Source: Larix kaempferi (lineage: Eukaryota; Streptophyta; Pinopsida; Pinales; Pinaceae). Taken from it: a stretch of DNA of 64,000 nucleotides. Location: contig BSBM01000106.1 of the NCBI GenBank assembly GCA_027924585.1, forward strand, positions 36,459,001-36,523,000, in the 5' to 3' direction. Position numbers and translations under genes: made by a program. Within the stretch, counting starts at the first letter, position 1. Each line of letters starts with the position of its first letter. Under the pieces are notes generated by a model. The model had not been told where the DNA came from, did not search any database, and saw nothing but the letters and a program-made list of their open reading frames with translations. Shown here piece by piece: positions 23,216 to 35,719 of this stretch.

Positions 23216-23379
23216 CATGATCATATTATAGGATGATCAATCCCGATCTCTTTAGGACATAGGTCCATGGATGATACAATCTAGATCAATTCCAGGATGA
23301 TCAATCCTTATCACTTTAAGACAAGTCTCATGTCTAGGGACAATGCAATCCCATCTCGTACATTTTGAACCAAGAGTCT

Positions 23380-24120
23380 AGGGATGATACAGTCCTATCA
23401 TCAATTCTCGAAGACAAATGTCTATAGATCAATTCTGGGATCAACGTCCAGGGAAGATACAATCCCCTACCTGTTCATTCAAGACTACATTCTCGGAGAC
23501 CCAGTCTATGGCTCAATTCTAGGACCGAAGTCCGGGGACAATACAATCCCCCACCTGTTCATTCAATACTTTATTCTCGAAGACCCAGTCTACGGCTCAA
23601 TTCTGGGACCGAAGTCTGGGGACGATACAATCCCCCACCTGTTCATTCAGGACTTTATTCTCGAATACCCATTCTATGACTCAATTCTGGGACCAAAGTC
23701 CGGGGACAATACAATCCCCCACCTACTCATTCAGGACTTTATTCTTGAAGGCCCAGTCTACGGCTCAATTCTGGGACCGAAGTCCGGGGACGACAAAATC
23801 CCCCACCTGTTCATTCAGGACTTTATTTTCGAAGACATATGTCTATGGCTCACTTCTGGGACCGAAGTCCGGGGACGATACAATCCCCCCACCTATTTAT
23901 TCAGGACTTTATTTTCGAAGACATATGTCTACGACTCACTTTTGGGACCAAATTCCGGGTATGATACAAACCCCCACCTGTTTATTCAAGACTTTATTTT
24001 CAAAGACATATGTCTACGGATCACTTTAGGACTGAAGTCCAAGGATGATCCAATCCTCACATGTCCACGAAGGACTTCATTCTCGAAGACATCTGTCTAC
24101 GGCTCCTTTTAGAACATGTG
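23380..24120. repeat. 84-bp tandem repeat in Copia-B, about eight copies
   Basis: The word caatccccc recurs at 23544, 23628, 23712 and about 23796, an 84-bp spacing, with gggaccgaagtccggggac and cattcaggactttattctcg in each unit. Because 84 is a multiple of three, a 242-codon frame stays open on the + strand (23384-24112). It encodes a 28-residue repeat, antisense to the element. Confidence 0.9.
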
Positions 24121-24479
24121 TTCAAGGATGATGCAATCCCTCTTCTTTCTCGGAGAAATCTATCTACGGATCCTTTTAGAACATATGTTCAAGGATGATG
24201 CAATCCCCTTGTCACCTTAGACCCTGTCTAAGGACCATCCACCAACCTCTCTGTCGGCATCACCAATATAGGTATCCACATCATCGACCTCACTGTCGAT
24301 GCAGGCAATCTCATCATAAGTGATCACATCACTCCCCTTTCGAGGAGGGTCCTTCTGAACTATATTAAGTTTGTCTCGGAAAAATTTACTTAAGGTAGAG
24401 GTTTGGTTAGTACATCGGATCAGTAGAGGTTTGGTTAGTACATTGGTAACTTGTTACAAATTCAAACTTTAGTTCCTTT

Positions 24480-25140
24480 CTGCACCATATCTTGTCAGAT
24501 TTCTATGTGCTTTGACTTATAATGGAACACTGGATTCTCTGCCATCTTGATACAACTCTGTTTGTCACATAGGATCACAGTTGGGTCTATCTCTAAGTCA
24601 AACAATCCTAAAGACATATTTCTTCACAACTAGCAGAGCAAGCAACCATATATTCCGCTTGTGCTGAGAGCCACACTAGACTACTTCTTGCTAAACCACA
24701 AGATCATGGCTGATCCCAGACAATAACATCTTCTCGATTTGCTCTTCCTGTCTGATACACTTTCTACTAAATCAACATCTGTGTAGCCATTTGAAGTCGT
24801 GATCTCCAAGATAGCATGGATCAAAGTCTATTGTATCCTTTAGGTACCTCATCACATGCTTTACAATTATCAGGTGAACACATCTTGTTTCCACTAGATA
24901 CTGACTCAAGGTGTTCACAGCAAAGCATATATCTGACCTAGTATTTGTTAGATACATCAATGACCCAATAATTTGTCTGTACAGAGTTGTATACACTAAC
25001 TCTGATGAGTCATCCGCTAACAGCTTCAAGTTGGAATCCATGAGAGTGGCCATTCCAACATATCTAGTCCTTCTAATATTTCTCGGCATACTTTCCCTGG
25101 TTGAGAAAGATTCCTTCTGAGCCTTTCCATACTTCCAGAA
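24480..25140 (-). pseudogene. Copia-B RT C-terminus and RNase H fragment
   Basis: On the minus strand, 25089-24772 encodes the end of Copia RT and the start of RNase H: LYRQIIGSLMYLTNTRSDI (near 24990-24930) and a RYLKDTIDFDP segment. Remnants of the RNase H EAEYM-type motif follow to about 24480 in other frames. The polymerase core, integrase, protease and zinc knuckle are absent. This is a relic inside an element that keeps its LTRs. Confidence 0.8.
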
Positions 25141-27983
25141 CTAGGAAGTAATGCATCAAACTGAGATCTTTCATTTTCATTTCTGTAGCCATCTATTTGT
25201 GCCATCTCTCCTCAGATGGGTCTACTTATATGAGCCTCAATATCATTCGAACTCTGTGGTGAGTTCCTTCTTGCATCCATGTTATCTGTGTATAGAAACC
25301 ATATTCAACCTTGTAGCAAAGATTGAGACCCACATCACCCATGGTGATCATTAAGCTCATCAATTGACTATCGACCCTGGGTACTCGAATAGAGCTTTCT
25401 TCAATTGATTTGTACTTCTTCTTCAATTACATAATTAAGATAATGGTCTTATCTAGCCACTTGGAGCAAACATATCGTCATGATTCTCTTCCTCTTTCTA
25501 AGAGAATATTCTAGCCATGAGCCTTCTATATTATGTTTGATTTGTAAATATTCTTGTTGAACATCCATCACTTGTTCGGTGTTCATCATTCTGCATGATC
25601 TTTCCTACAAATCAAAATTAAGTACATGATTAGTAATACTTTATAATCATCAAATCATGTTGACATGATAACCTATTATGCATACGGATATGATTTACAT
25701 AGTTATGCTACTATCTTGACCAATACTTTGGCACAACACTTTGCCATATCCTGTATGCATACAGTGGCTATCTAGATGCCTTCCATCTCTACCAGAACAT
25801 ACTATCGAGAGTGTGCACAGCTCTCAGCATGTCAGCAAAGAGGTTTCATTCTAGACAAGCAACAATGGAATGTTTGTCCAACTTACCAATCATATGCATA
25901 TTAGTAGTATACTGTTCAATGCTATATGAATGTTTACACTCTGCATGATATATTCTAGGAATGTAAATATGCATACAATTATTACAAGCAATATCATTTA
26001 CTATTTCAGAGATTCAAATAAAAACTCAAATACTTATCTTTTATGTTTGTGTGGTTGCCTCCCGCTTGATCTTTTGTCTGTCTTTTGAACTTCTATTCAT
26101 TTTGTACCACTGTGCATGCTCACGTGTGCACTAGTGTCATCCTCACGATCTCATACACAAACATACATTCATTAGTATAATCTCAATATTATCAAAACAT
26201 TATAATTCTAAATAATCTTGAATGTGTATGGTCATGATCATTTAATACATGGATATACTAAGATCTTAGCACAAAGTAGGATTCTAACTTGACATAGGAA
26301 AACATACCTGGATTAGTATACCTGCTTAGTTATGTCTAACATACCTAATCAATATCTTCTTTGTTCTCTTTAATGATGTAGAGATCCTGTGCTGGAACCT
26401 GCATATCTCATAGGTTAAGCATAATAGAACAAAGTCATACATACCTCGTAAGTAGAACTTCTATGTGATCAAGGATTATGGATGAGTCTTTGTCTTCATG
26501 TTGTCATGGTCATGGAACTTGATTTGTCTTTCGTGATGTACCTGAATCTTGTTAGCAGACAACATCAGCCTCATACAACACCATAGTGCATTAGTACAAT
26601 CATATAGCCCTAATCAATGAATGTCTTCTATCATTCACATACTTTTACTAGAGTGATAAGACAATTCTAACATTAATCAAGATTGTACTAATCTAAATAA
26701 TATGAAGACAAACATATTATGAACTTAATCAAGAATCATATTTCAAGACATACCTGTATCTCCTTAAGTCATACCTGTTGAGATTTCTTGTAGTCTTCTT
26801 ATGTAAGGCCTTAGCCTCATCTCCCCTTGAAATTGGATCTAGAGCTCGATTAGGGTTTGTCAAAGAAACCCTAAAAATTCAAGCTTTGACTTTCACACTT
26901 TTGAATGTATGGAAGGATGTGTCTTGCTGAGCTGATCAAACTAGCATACTTCAATTTTGAAATCTCCAAAATTTGACCCCTCAAAATTGCCTTTGAAACT
27001 TCTGGATCTTCTGGACAGGATCCCAAACTAGGGTTTGCTGAAGCCCACCCTTCTGCCCAATCAAAAGGTTCGATCCAAGGCTCTGAAATCTTATTTTTCT
27101 GAGGAGCTTCTAGCTGTGGTCACAGACTTCAAAAATTCCAACTTTTGCTGAAGCCCTAATTTTCCATCTTTCCGATCAAAATCCCGAACTGGGGTTTGAT
27201 CAAGCCCGGTCTTCTACCCAACCAAAAAATTCGATATTGGTCTCTAAATTTTGATTTTCCTGAGTAGAATTCAGCCATGGAATCTGATTCCAAAATTTTC
27301 AACTTTCTCTGAAACCCTAAATTCCGGAAGCCATGAATGAAGGTGCTCCAAAAATAATTCTGTTTTGACAGAAATATGTACCTGATTGTTTCTGCTGTAA
27401 CTCTGAAATTTTCAATCCACAGGGTCTGAAAATTTTTCCTTTGGTATCCCGACCTATCATCTTTCCATCCTGACAGGTCTGACCTCAATTGGATTCTCTG
27501 AGAGAGAGTTATGCCAAGTGTCGCAACGTGACTTGTTTATGGGATAAAACAGGAGAGCAAACTTGTACGGCATGCCACGTGTCCCTGGTTCAACTTCCGC
27601 CTCTGAAAATATTTTTTGAGATAGTACAGTCTGTGTGCTACATTTCCCTTTTTACAAAATTTCATTTGGAGCTTCCTAGCCCAAGTTATGACCTTTTTTC
27701 CTAGGTCACCTGAATTTGACTGAGATCTAGAAGAGGCAGAATCCCTAACTTGTACTGATCATAACTCACAAAGTATAACGAATCTGAGGGTGTCCTTTGG
27801 AAACAAGGTACCTGGGGATGTTATCTATGACTTGTAAAGGTTTTAGATCCTGAAACTTCACCAAAATGGATTTATAGCAGAATTTCCACGATGACTAGTT
27901 TTTTCTATACAAAACCCTAACCTTCAAATTGTCGCAAGTGAAACAAGTGTCGTAAGTGCCATACATTGCCTTCCTTCAGGTTA
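25141..27983 (-). other. Copia-B internal non-coding stretch
   Basis: No supported gene is visible. The part at about 26790-26900 resembles the leader and gag start of Copia-C: cttatgtaaggccttagcct and agggtttgtcaaagaaaccc occur here and near 34981-35245 there. The two families are therefore related and Copia-B has lost its gag-pol body. Confidence 0.6.
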
Positions 27984-27995
27984 GCTTTGATACCA
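27984..27995 (-). promoter_or_regulatory. Copia-B primer binding site
   Basis: On the minus strand TGGTATCAAAGC directly follows the 5' LTR end. It differs by one base from the initiator tRNA-Met site TGGTATCAGAGC. Confidence 0.88.
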
Positions 27996-28602
27996 TGTTA
28001 AGATTCAATATTCTAAGATAGAAAATATCAGCATTACATTCCATTTCACAATGATAGCATATACAGGATCACTGAAGAAACAACAAGCATAGCAAAAATA
28101 CAAGAGACAAAGATTTATCCTGGGAAACCCTCATGGGGTAGAAAACCCAACAAAGCTTCCTCAATATAGATGACCAGCAATATACAAATATGCAAGCCAA
28201 AGACATGATCTCCTCCTCCTCCATAGCAGACCTCTCTCTCACAAGTGCACTACATTTCAAGTGAGGGAAGTGTGTGTATAATGAGGAACACACCTCCTCT
28301 ATTTATACACATCTCCAACTTGTACTTTATATTAACTAGGTCGGCTCCAACTTTACCACTGGGTTAAACACCCCACTACAACTAACTGGGACGACCCCAC
28401 TAGGGTGGTCTAACAACCCTTTGACCCACATAACACATACAGGGCCAACCCCCACTAGGGAAGTCTAGTAACCCAAGTTACCACATTCCGACGGAGGAAT
28501 AAACATCTCCGGATATAAAATAAGATCTTCACGAAGGAATGAAACATCTCCGGAATAATAAAGTATAAATATAATATTCTTAGAAGTTACAATATCTCAA
28601 CA
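27996..28602 (-). repeat. Copia-B 5' LTR
   Basis: This is the partner of 21888-22493. On the minus strand it contains a ttataaatagagg-type TATA segment near 28305 and starts TGTTGAGATATTG at its outer edge. Confidence 0.92.
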
Positions 28603-29163
28603 CTATTGCAGCTGTGTGAAAGTGCATAGTTTGGAAGAAAAAAAAATTATTGGGTTGTATTCTAAGAAGCTCCCCCATCACCTCTAAAGGGCACCGAGGG
28701 GGGCGGGGACATTACAGATATCCTAGAACAGTGATGTGTGTTTCTTTAAAATATTTTTCATGGATTTGGATACCTCAAAGAATATTCCTTTAGGGAATAA
28801 GACATATGATTCCTTCCTTAATTATGTATAGAGCCTCAAGACCCCTAACTACTATTCAAAACCATCTAATGACATAGACATCCCTACTCAAACACTAAAG
28901 ATACTTTCAAGAATACATGTGTGTTTGTTCAAGTTGTTCTTCTTGGCCATGGATTCTCAAAAGGTTATTTTTTTATTAAGGCCCAAATTTTCTCCCTCAA
29001 ACATGTATAGGGAACCCAATATCTATACCAGGTTCTCAAAAAATTCTAATGGCACTAATATCCCCACTTATATGAATAATATGCTCTTGGGAGGTCATGT
29101 TTGGTGATTGTAGGAATTGTTCTTAGCCAAATATTCCTGGAATTTCCTTTAGGACCTAAGTCG
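28603..29163. other. Old repeat DNA between Copia-B and Copia-C, no gene
   Basis: No supported gene is visible. Sequence near 28800-29000 (cctcaagacccctaactact, ccaatatctataccag) has degenerate counterparts at about 36470-36560, beyond Copia-C. Copia-C therefore landed in a pre-existing tandem repeat. The AGTCG before 29164 is its TSD. Confidence 0.55.
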
Positions 29164-29735
29164 TGTTAATTTTGAGCATTAATTCAATATACTCTAGGAT
29201 CTTTACTGAGAGAATAACATGTATAGCATATCAAGTATAACAATGCATATCAATCACACCAAGCAATCATATGAGACAATAGACACACAGAGTTTCACTG
29301 GGGAAAACCATAAAGGAGAAAAACCCCACAACTTCCTCAGAGATAGAAAGAGCAATGATACAACCAAAGTACAACCAAAGTATAAGAGATATTCTTCTCC
29401 TAGCAGCTGATCCTCCTCCTCACATGTGCGCCACTTTCTGAGTGATGGAAGAGTGAGTAATGAGATGATCAAATAGAGATCTCCCGATCTCTATTTATAC
29501 TTGTCCTGTCCTTCCCAATAAACTAACAGGGCCAACTTGTCTAACTCAGTCTAATAACCCATGGTTACATTAATCCGGGTTGACCCCACACTTGGTGGTC
29601 TAATAACCCATCACAACAAGTTACGACACTTGTCAATACAAATGATGACACTTCCGTATAGAGGAATAATAACATCTCTATAGGAGTACAATATACATAG
29701 GTGAAATACATTCTGAAGTTACATATACATCAACA
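29164..29735 (-). repeat. Copia-C 3' LTR
   Basis: This is the partner of 35720-36289. On the minus strand it is preceded by a purine-rich tract ending AAGAGGGAG (29736-29744). Confidence 0.93.
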
Positions 29736-30189
29736 CTCCCTCTTAACTAGGAAGGTATTTCTCGACACAGATCTGCTAGCACAAGTCTTCTTCTTTGGAT
29801 CATCATCAGCGAATCATTGTCCTCGAATTATCGTCATCGTCACTACTGCTGCTATCTCAATCAATCTATGATCTACTCGTTATAGGAATTTCTACAGAGC
29901 CAGTATTTTTTCATACTAGATGTAGGCCCACCACCTGCAGGTCTTCATTATCACTGGCCATACTTTGGAATCCTCAGGACTTATTACGTGAGTCAACAAA
30001 ACCTCGAAAGAGCATCCCAGGACTGATTACGAGCACACAACTCAACCTATTGGATCTCCCAGGACCTTTTACATGCTACTGCACAACCTGTCCACAGCCA
30101 CAGAGTATCATCCTGATACTCATGATCATATTGATCATAAAATCGTTCACGAAGCACAACCCAGATGCACATCACACAACACTTACATC

Positions 30190-30560
30190 TACGCCATGGG
30201 AGAACACATATACAACCATGTGAGAATGGAACAACACTTATATTGCAGCCATGGGAGAACACATCTACAACCATACTCAAATGGCCCAACACTTATATTG
30301 CAGCCATGGGAGAACACATCTACAACCATGCTTGAATGGCCCCATCACTTATATCACAGCCATTGGAGAACACATCTACAACCATGCTCGAATGGCCCCA
30401 ACACTTATATCGTATCCATGGGAGAACACATCTACAAACATGCTTGAATGGCCCTGGAAATTACATCACGACCATGGGAGAATAGATCTGCCACCATGGC
30501 GGAAAAGCCCAGCAATTACATTGCGACCATGGGAGAACACATCTACAACCATGTCTGAAA
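30190..30560. repeat. About 55-bp tandem repeat in the Copia-C 3' region
   Basis: Seven units contain gggagaacacatctacaacc at about 30198, 30253, 30308, 30364, 30420, 30475 and 30531. The spacing of 55-56 bp is not a multiple of three, so open frames across it are not conserved coding. Confidence 0.85.
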
Positions 30561-30639
30561 AGCTCATGTGCATCTGTGTCTTCGAAACTCATCACACATA
30601 ATCCAACTAATTATGTAATGTATCCACCTGATACATGTC

Positions 30640-31240
30640 ATCACATATGATCATCATGATCATCATCATAGTATCATCCTGATGCATATCATCCAGAGTA
30701 TTGTCCTGATACTCATCACACATGATCATCGTGATCATCGTCATTGCATTGTCCTGATGCATGTCATCTGGAGCAACATCCTGAAGCTCATCATCCATGA
30801 TTATCCTGATCATACAATGCATCCACCTAATGCATACCAAGTATCTACCTGATACATATCATCATACATGATCCACCTGATCATACAATGTATCCACTTG
30901 ATACATACACAGATACATGATCCACCTGATCATACAATGTATCCACTTGATACATACACAGATACATGATCCACCTGATCATACAATGTATCCACCTGAT
31001 ATATATCAACATACATGATCTACCTGATCATACAACGTATCCACCTGATACATAAACATACATGGTCCAAGCATCCAACATGATGCATATACATATACAT
31101 GATCTAATTGATCATAACAAGCATCCAACATGATGCATATACATATACATGAACCAACTGATCATAACAAGCATCCAACATGATGCATATACATATACAT
31201 GATCCAACTGATCATAACAAGCATCCAATATGATGCATAT
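30640..31240. repeat. CATGATCCACCTGATCAT-type arrays in the Copia-C 3' region
   Basis: Units with tgatcatacaatgtatccac and tgatacatac repeat near 30840-31040. A related set with aacaagcatccaacatgatg and catatacatatacatgat repeats near 31080-31240. The block 30640-30830 is a looser version rich in tcatcctgat words. Confidence 0.8.
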
Positions 31241-31355
31241 ACAGAGCAGTAACTGGAGCATTGTCCTGATGCTCATCATCCAGTGCTTACATCCACAACC
31301 ATGGGAAGGATCCTCCTCTCACCATGCTTGCAATGGCTTCCAGCAAATATGTCCA

Positions 31356-31979
31356 TCACTTCTTCCTCGAAGTGTCGTCAATATGAAGAACACCAAGCCT
31401 CTCTCTGAAGTACTCAAACTTCACTCTGGCTAGTGGTTTCGTTAGCACATCTGCAACCTGCTCATTCGTCGCAACATACAGGAGCTTCATGGCTCCTCTC
31501 TGCACCATATCCCTGATATAGTGATATTTGATCTCAATGTGTTTTGACCTATCGTGGAACATTGGGTTCTCAGATAGCGTCACACAACTCTGGTTGTCAC
31601 AAAAGATACCCGTAGCATCCAATGGGAGATCAAATAACTCAGACAGTAGCTTCCTCAGCCATACTGCCTCACAACTAGCTGAGCAAGCTGCAACATACTC
31701 TGCCTCGACTGTACTCAGTGCTATGCAAGGCTGATTCCTGCTAAACCAAGAGATCACACCTGATCCCATACTGAAGTAGCACCCAGACGTGCTCTTCCTA
31801 TCTGCAGCACTTCCTGCCCAATCTATATTACAATAACCCTGCAGGTTAAAATTTTGATTCGCATCATACTTGAGCCCATAATCAATTGTACCCTTCAAGT
31901 ACCTTAGAATATGCTTTACAGCAACCAGGTGAACACCTCTAGGATCCGTCAGGAACTAGCTCAATGTGTTCACCGCAAA
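31356..31979 (-). pseudogene. Copia-C RNase H
   Basis: Minus-strand 31898-31356 encodes a Copia RNase H. An acidic WAGSAADRKSTSGC segment comes first, then STVEAEYVA (near 31700), a DNQS segment (near 31590) and the HIEIKYHYIRDMV region. It ends with a normal stop after a conserved ADVLTKPLAR segment. It follows the RT after stops at about 31979 and 31940. It degrades the RNA template during cDNA synthesis. This block is open for 180 codons. Confidence 0.9.
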
Positions 31980-32909
31980 TCAAATATCTGGTCTAGTGTT
32001 CGTCAGGTACATCAAGGATCCAATCATCTGACGATACACCGTGACATCAACCGGATTAGATGAAGCATCACACATAAGCTTCAGGTTCGATGCCATAGGT
32101 GTGGCCATGGCCTTGCAGTCCATCATCCTGAACCTCTTCAGGATCTCTATTGCATACTTACCTTGTACAAGGAATATCTCATCTACACTCTGCCACACTT
32201 CCATGCCTAGAAAATAGTGCATCATCCCCAAGTCCTTCATCTCAAACTCGGCAGCAAGATTCCTCTTGGTATCGACAATCAATCCATCCTCACCTGTTAC
32301 AAACAGGTCATCCACATACAAGAGTAGTATCACATAATTTCCTTCCTCAACCTTGTTGTAAAGGTTGGAATCTGCTTTACTCTTAGTAAAGCCCAAACTG
32401 GATAGAAATTTGTCTATCCTACCATACCAAGTTCTAGGAGCTTGCTTCAAGCCATACAAGGCTTTCTTTAGTTTGCACACATGAGTCCCTTTGTCATGTG
32501 TCTCAAACCCCAATGGTTTCTCCACATATACTTCCTCCTCGACTACACCATTCAAGAAAGCTGTCTTGACATCCATCTGGTGTATCTTCCATTTCATCAC
32601 TACAGCTAGGGAAAGTACTGATCTGATGGAAGTGTACCCGACTACAGGAGAAAAAGTTTCTTCATAGTCTATTCCCTCTTTCCGGGAGAAGCCACGAACT
32701 ACAAATCTTGCTTTGTACTTTTCTATGCTGCCATCTGCAGCATGCTTGATCTTGTAGATCCACTTGGAAGTCACAACAGACTTCCCTTCAGGTCTTGGGA
32801 CTACATCCCAAACATCATTCTTCATGATCGACTTGTATTCCTCGACCATAGCATCCTTCCATTCTTTCTTTTCCACTGCTTCTTCATAACTAGAAGGTTC
32901 TTTGTTCAT
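31980..32909 (-). pseudogene. Copia-C reverse transcriptase
   Basis: 309 codons are open on the minus strand. They hold the Copia RT start (WKDAMVEEYKSI), KTAFLNGVVEEEVYV near residue 115 and LKKALYGLKQAPRTWY near residue 148. The catalytic YVDD stands in LLLYVDDLFVTG near residue 200, followed by GSLMYLTNTRPDI at the end. All core RT motifs are intact, but a TAA near 32958 separates it from integrase and a stop at 31980 precedes RNase H. Confidence 0.92.
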
Positions 32910-32960
32910 AATATCACAGAGTAGGGCAACATAGCTGGTACGAGATCTAGTTCTCTTCCT

Positions 32961-33930
32961 TTATCTGTGTTCTTCTTCTGGAATGCCATATCTTTCTGCA
33001 TCTTGAATGAGCTCTCTAGCCCATGCAGGTTTCCTCTTGTGAGAGTTATTCTCACGGGGTGGATCTACAGGTATTTGTGGATCTTCAACTTCACAATCTG
33101 CTTCTGGAATTGATTCAATCATGGTGATGTCTTGAAATCTGTTTTCCTTTGTTTCTTCATGATCTTCAATAGGTGTCTTTCTTGATTTGATGAAGGCCGA
33201 GTTTTCATCAAATGTTACATCCCTACTGACATCAATATTCTTGAACCCTGGAAAGTATATTCTGTAAGCCTTCGAGCTTTCACTGTACCCCACAAAGATG
33301 CCCTTCTTTCCTAAAGGATCTAGCTTTGTCCTCTTTTCCTTTGGAACATGTGTGTATACTGGACAACCAAATATCCTGAGATGGCTGACCTCAGGTTTCT
33401 TACCAGTGAAGACTTCTTCTAGTGTCTTGTTGTCCAGTATCTTGTGAGGTGTTCTGTTATGCACATATACAGCTGTCCTAGTTGTTTCTGCCCATATATG
33501 CATATGAAGATCGTGGTCATGCAACATTTCCCGTGCTACTTCCATGATTGTTCTATTCTTTCTTTCTGCATCTCCATTCTGTTGTGGATTGTAGGGAGCA
33601 GTCAACTCTCTCTTAATCCCTAAATCACTGCATAGTTTCTTGAAATCACCTGAAGTGAATTCTCCACCATTGTCGGATATGAATGTCTTGATCTTCTTAT
33701 CAATTTGATTTTCCATCAAGGCTTTGAATTCCTTGAACTTATCAAACACTTCATCTTTGTTCTTCAAGAAGTAAACCCAAGTCTTCCTAGAGAAATCATC
33801 AATGAAAGAGACATAGTATACATACCCACTTAGAGAACTGGATGACATCGGACCGCATACATCGGAGTGGATAATTTCCAAGATCCCTTTAGCCTTTCTT
33901 TCACTGCTTGGAAATGTCTTCTTTATGTTC
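32961..33930 (-). pseudogene. Copia-C integrase
   Basis: 306 codons are open from 33881 on the minus strand. The catalytic triad is visible: D in HSDVCGP, D in ISDNGGEF and E in QNGDAERKNRT. The Copia C-terminal GKKPEVSHLRIFGCPVYTHV region follows, then an acidic linker toward RT. The N-terminal zinc-binding segment is cut by a frameshift near 33930 that separates it from protease. Apart from that shift the domain looks intact. Confidence 0.92.
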
Positions 33931-35162
33931 TTTCCTTTTGCACATCCTTTGCAAACACCTTCATGCTTTCATTCCCTTTTTCATCCAATGTAGGTATGGA
34001 GAGTAGATTCTTCTTGAGCCAAAGTACATATAGAACCTCTTTCATCTTCAAAGAATTTCTAGAGTCTAGGTTGTAGGAGGCTTCACCACTTCCTTTGATA
34101 GGATATTGGTAGTCATCCCTAAGTTTCACCTTATGGGGTGACTCATGTTCAGATAGGTTTACAAAAGATTCTTTGAACCTAGTCATGTGTTTGGAAGTCC
34201 CACTATCAATAAGCCAATTATTACATCCATGAGAGATAGTACCTGTGAGAGTAGAGATTAAAACATATTCATCTTCGCTTGATGAATCATCACTTTCTGA
34301 TCTAGCCTTCTTCTTGGAAGGTTCATCATCCTCAGCAGCATGAGCATGATATTTTCTTTTGTTGCCCTTCTTATTTTTGTTGTTCTTGTCCTTCTTGTTC
34401 TTGGGACAATTTGAGGCAAAGTGCCCTTTCTCATTACATGTAAAACATCTTAGATGTTTCCTATTTTTAAAGTGGTGAGAAGGTTTCTTAGAATGAGAAT
34501 GCTCCCCCTTGAATTTGGTTCCCTTCTTGGTGTGAGCAGTGAGAGCTTGATATTCATTTCCCATCTTTTCTTCTCGGGCCACAATCCTAGCTTCTTCTTG
34601 AGAGCATTCCTCCCACAGCCTACTGAAGGAGATCAATTTTCTTCTTGCACAGATTCCTTGGATAAAGGAATCCCATGACCTAGGTAGGCCATTCAAAGTG
34701 GTCATGACAATTTCACCATTCTCCACCATTTCATCCACAGCTTCAAGTTGTTCCTTGATCTAAGAGACCTTGGAGAAATAGGATTGAATGGTCTCTCCAT
34801 TTTGAAGCTTTAACCCTTTCAATTGATTCCGTAGAGTCATCTTCTGATTTATGTTCTTCCCTTCAAAACAGCTTGGTCAAAGAGTCAAACATTGCCTTGG
34901 GTGTCTTTAGAGATGACACATGTGGAATGAGATGGTCTTTAATAGAATCAACAATGATCCTCTTTGCCTTGACCAAGTTCTTCTTATGTAAGGCCTTAGC
35001 CTCTTCTTTCTCTGGGACAAGGACCTCTTCCCTTGTGTAAGTATCCAATTCATTTTCTTCCAGGATTAAACCAATCCTATACTTCCATACTCGGAAGTTG
35101 TCAGCCCCTTTAAGATTATCCTCAAGCTTGGTGTGGTGATACATCTTTAAAGAGTACTTCAA
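33923..35162 (-). pseudogene. Copia-C gag and protease
   Basis: Gag starts MKYSLKMYHHTKLEDNLKGA at 35162, with a WKYRIGLILEE segment near residue 28. A frameshift near 34863 and a TAG near 34762 (glutamine expected by frame context) interrupt it. The zinc knuckle CFTCNEKGHFASNC is at about 34395-34440 and is followed by a Lys/Asn-rich stretch. The protease motif is WLIDSGTSKHMTRF near 34180-34222. Gag would form the particle and protease would cut the polyprotein. Confidence 0.9.
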
Positions 35163-35707
35163 ATGGAAATAGAAAATATTTAGGTCTTACCACTTGATTT
35201 GCTGAAAACTGGATCTGGTCCCATATTAGGGTTTGTCAGAGAAACCCTAAAAATTCAAACTTTGAATTTCAAACTTATGAAAGGATAGAAAGATGCACCT
35301 TGATGAGCTGATCAACCTGGTATATTCAGAATTTGAGATCTTCAAAGATTCACCCTTCAGAAATTCCTTTTAGTCTTCCCGGATTCACTAGGGAGGACCT
35401 TGAATTACGGTTTGAGTTTTCCAGAGCTTCACCCAACCAAAAATCTCGATCTAAAGCTCTAAACTTCGATTTTTCCAAGGAGCTTCTAGCTATGTCTTCA
35501 GATTTCAGAAATTCCTATTTTTGTGGAAACCCTAATTTTTAGGGCCAAAACAGAAAGTGCTCATAATTGAATTCTGATTGGACATAAAGATTCTCCTTGA
35601 TGAGTAGAGTCAATATACCTTACTGCTTTTCCAAAATATGTGGAGAGAAACCCAATAAACAAGAAACCCTAGTTTCCACCATTGCACAATGTCTTCTTCT
35701 CAGGGAA

Positions 35708-35719
35708 GCTCTGATACCA
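35708..35719 (-). promoter_or_regulatory. Copia-C primer binding site
   Basis: On the minus strand TGGTATCAGAGC directly follows the 5' LTR. This is a perfect match to the usual initiator tRNA-Met site. Confidence 0.93.

Larger units (their letters stand above)
21888..28602 (-). mobile_element. Copia-B, LTR retrotransposon with most coding sequence lost
   Basis: LTRs at 21888-22493 and 27996-28602 (606 and 607 bp, TGTTAAG to TCAACA) differ at about 25 positions by eye. The 5-bp TSD CTATT is at 21883-21887 and 28603-28607. The minus-strand primer site abuts the right LTR and a polypurine tract abuts the left LTR. Only an RT-RNase H fragment is recognisable (24480-25140). Three tandem arrays fill the region between it and the 3' LTR. 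It is probably non-autonomous. Confidence 0.92.
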
